NCBI RefSeq assembly: GCF_900088415.1
Contig: NZ_FLLQ01000004.1
Span: 186,001 to 250,000 of the forward strand
Length of the DNA: 64,000 bases
DNA from: Vibrio mediterranei
GTDB taxonomy: Bacteria > Pseudomonadota > Gammaproteobacteria > Enterobacterales > Vibrionaceae
Direction of reading: 5' to 3'
The notes beneath the pieces were generated by a model that did no database searches, was not told the origin of the DNA, and saw only the letters and a program-made list of their open reading frames with translations. Shown here one piece after another: positions 62,299 through 64,000 of this stretch. Every line of letters begins with the position of its first letter. The stretch's first letter is position 1. A program made the translations under genes and the position numbers.

Positions 62299-63603
62299 TT
62301 ATCGTTCCCAATATGCCTCTTCAAGGCTATCTTCTTTCTCTGGTAGACCACGAGAAAGACGTGGAGAATGTTGAACCAGCACTTCATAGCTTGCTCGATT
62401 TGAGTATTTACATACTTGTGAGAAAGAAGAGTAAGTAAGGTATGGGTGTTGGTGCTTACTTGAATTTGGCACATTTTCTTTGTGGTATTTATTCGCTGCC
62501 ATATCATGCAGTAATGCAGATAAAGCTGCGTCGCCCGCACCATTGGTATTCTTGATTTTTTCTGGCCCACCCATATAAGGAGCAATATGTGAATAAACTT
62601 TTGTAGGATTTTCACATGCAGACTTTATAGCAGGTCGGCTAAATTCATATCGGTTAAATTCAGCAATACACCCTGGTAATAATGGTAACGAAGTTTCTCT
62701 TTTGGCAGCATCCTCTGTATAACCAGCCATAAATAAACCGATTGGTCCAGCAGTACATAAAACAAGATCAACCCAATCAAGTGCTTTATCCGCAGCAGCC
62801 AATGGATCTTTTTCACCTGTTAATGCTTCAGCTTCATCCTCATTCATAGCAACAACCGAAACATGCTGTTTCAAAAAGTCTTGCCAATATTCCGGATCAT
62901 CTTGAATAACGAAGCGAGTTCCCAACGTTAATACCACAGGTACGTCGTATTTCTTCGCATATTCTATTGCCTGCATGGTTGCTTCCGGCATTGGGTCACC
63001 ATCTTTGCAACGAACTAAATAGGCTGTTAATACCAACGCCGAGGCTTTCTTAAAAATTTTCTCAGGAATACTCTCAGCACGAAGTTGGTTCATTTGACCT
63101 TCGCTAATTGCAAAAGTTCGCTCGCCGTCTTCAGTAATTAACGTAAAACAACGTCCAATTGCACCATCGACGCCTTGTAAATAGTTTAAGTCCATACGGC
63201 TAGAAGTATTACATAGATATCGATAGCCATAACTACCGATTCGGATATCAGCACTCATTACACCTAACAATACCGATTTGTCATCTGCCAACACGGAAAA
63301 GTTATGTAATGTATTCCCTATTGTGCCCCCAGCAAATTCATTGGTAATTAGCTCTTGCTGTTTCAGTTCGTTATACAGATTTTCAGCTGCTTGGTCATCA
63401 ATAACCAGAGAGTGCCCTTTGCTCAGCCCAAATTTCTCAATAACACTACTATCCACTCGCGCTTCTATATCAACTAGTGTTTGGTCAATACCGATAATAT
63501 GGGTTCTCGACATTTTTTTACTAGTTTGAGATTGGCTGACTAATGGGTCACGAGCGTGAACCGGAAAGTAATGCTTCGATTTTCTTTGGCCGGGGAATTT
63601 CAT
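62299..63603 (-). CDS. gsk: Inosine-guanosine kinase
   Basis: PfkB-family kinase that phosphorylates inosine and guanosine in purine salvage. The product (434 residues, E. coli about 434) begins MKFPGQRKSKHYFPVHARDP at ATG 63603; twelve upstream codons in the open frame are not conserved. Motifs: FAGGTIGNTLHNFSVLADD, ALDWVDLVLCTAGPIGLFMAG, and the catalytic-site NTNGAGDAALSALLHD. Confidence 0.96.
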   Translation of the reverse strand: MKFPGQRKSKHYFPVHARDPLVSQSQTSKKMSRTHIIGIDQTLVDIEARVDSSVIEKFGLSKGHSLVIDDQAAENLYNELKQQELITNEFAGGTIGNTLHNFSVLADDKSVLLGVMSADIRIGSYGYRYLCNTSSRMDLNYLQGVDGAIGRCFTLITEDGERTFAISEGQMNQLRAESIPEKIFKKASALVLTAYLVRCKDGDPMPEATMQAIEYAKKYDVPVVLTLGTRFVIQDDPEYWQDFLKQHVSVVAMNEDEAEALTGEKDPLAAADKALDWVDLVLCTAGPIGLFMAGYTEDAAKRETSLPLLPGCIAEFNRYEFSRPAIKSACENPTKVYSHIAPYMGGPEKIKNTNGAGDAALSALLHDMAANKYHKENVPNSSKHQHPYLTYSSFSQVCKYSNRASYEVLVQHSPRLSRGLPEKEDSLEEAYWER

Positions 63604-63826
63604 AAGGATATCTTCGTAACAGGAATGTAAGGGCGACAATTCTAACTCTGTATAGTTTACCTCGGCAACATAGGCAACCTTAGCAAACGTTTACGCTACA
63701 ATTTTTTTTATCACTGACCTTGTTTTTCACTCTATTTGTACACACATTCATGCTCTTAGAAAGTGTGATTTAGTTCGCGGATCTGTATTGCGCCTTCGGT
63801 TTCTGCTAGAATCTGCGTCCAATTGA

Positions 63827-64000
<174 letters not shown>

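Overview
The window is a piece of a Vibrio chromosome (class Gammaproteobacteria). Protein after protein reads as a Vibrio or enterobacterial orthologue: the Tol-Pal set, cytochrome bd, RuvABC, CmoAB, a 135-residue VicH-type H-NS and a complete his operon. GC content looks moderate and coding density is high. I saw no tRNA, rRNA, CRISPR, integrase or transposase. The species cannot be fixed from the sequence alone.

Layout. 1-1010: five tandem copies of a ~216 bp palindrome-rich unit. 1033-6401 (minus): ybgC-tolQ-tolR-tolA-tolB-pal-cpoB, the outer-membrane constriction system. 6585-9738 (minus): cydA-cydB-cydX-ybgE, cytochrome bd oxidase, with two perfect FNR-type boxes upstream. 10263-16987 (minus): aspS, yebC, ruvC, a six-helix chemoreceptor, ruvA, ruvB. 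17275-20114 (plus): a DUF72 protein, then cmoA and cmoB for tRNA wobble uridine modification. 20273-23553 (plus): a three-gene operon of a retropepsin-like lipoprotein, an inactive-transglutaminase/multi-TM protein and a RimK-like ATP-grasp ligase; this is the least understood conserved system here. 23670-30238: a dCACHE-type chemoreceptor, xthA, dispersed palindromes and the artPIQM arginine transporter. 30679-32103: a poly-glycine lipoprotein. 32530-41465: anaerobic pyruvate metabolism (DUF3360 membrane protein, pflB, pflA) interleaved with an LpxR-type lipid A deacylase, a chemoreceptor and yfbU. 41753-46580: the yeaG-yeaH-ycgB stress trio. 46693-51769: a small accessory patch (unknown anchored protein, two glycosyltransferases, a flippase, a lipoprotein). 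51828-59180 (minus): hisGDCBHAFI with a hexa-histidine leader peptide and attenuator. 59397-61290 (minus): an NhaC-family transporter behind what reads as a lysine riboswitch, so probably a lysine transporter. 61838-64000: vicH (hns), gsk, and the start of mnmA.

How it works together. Much of the window is housekeeping: envelope integrity, recombination repair, tRNA modification and histidine synthesis. A second theme is growth at low oxygen: cytochrome bd with paired FNR boxes, and pyruvate formate-lyase with its activase. RNA-level control is unusually visible: a his attenuator, a lysine riboswitch and many strong intrinsic terminators. Several starts were moved from the longest open frame to a better one on the basis of ribosome binding sites and family length (aspS, cmoA, yfbU, gsk, vicH, hisG, hisA and others).
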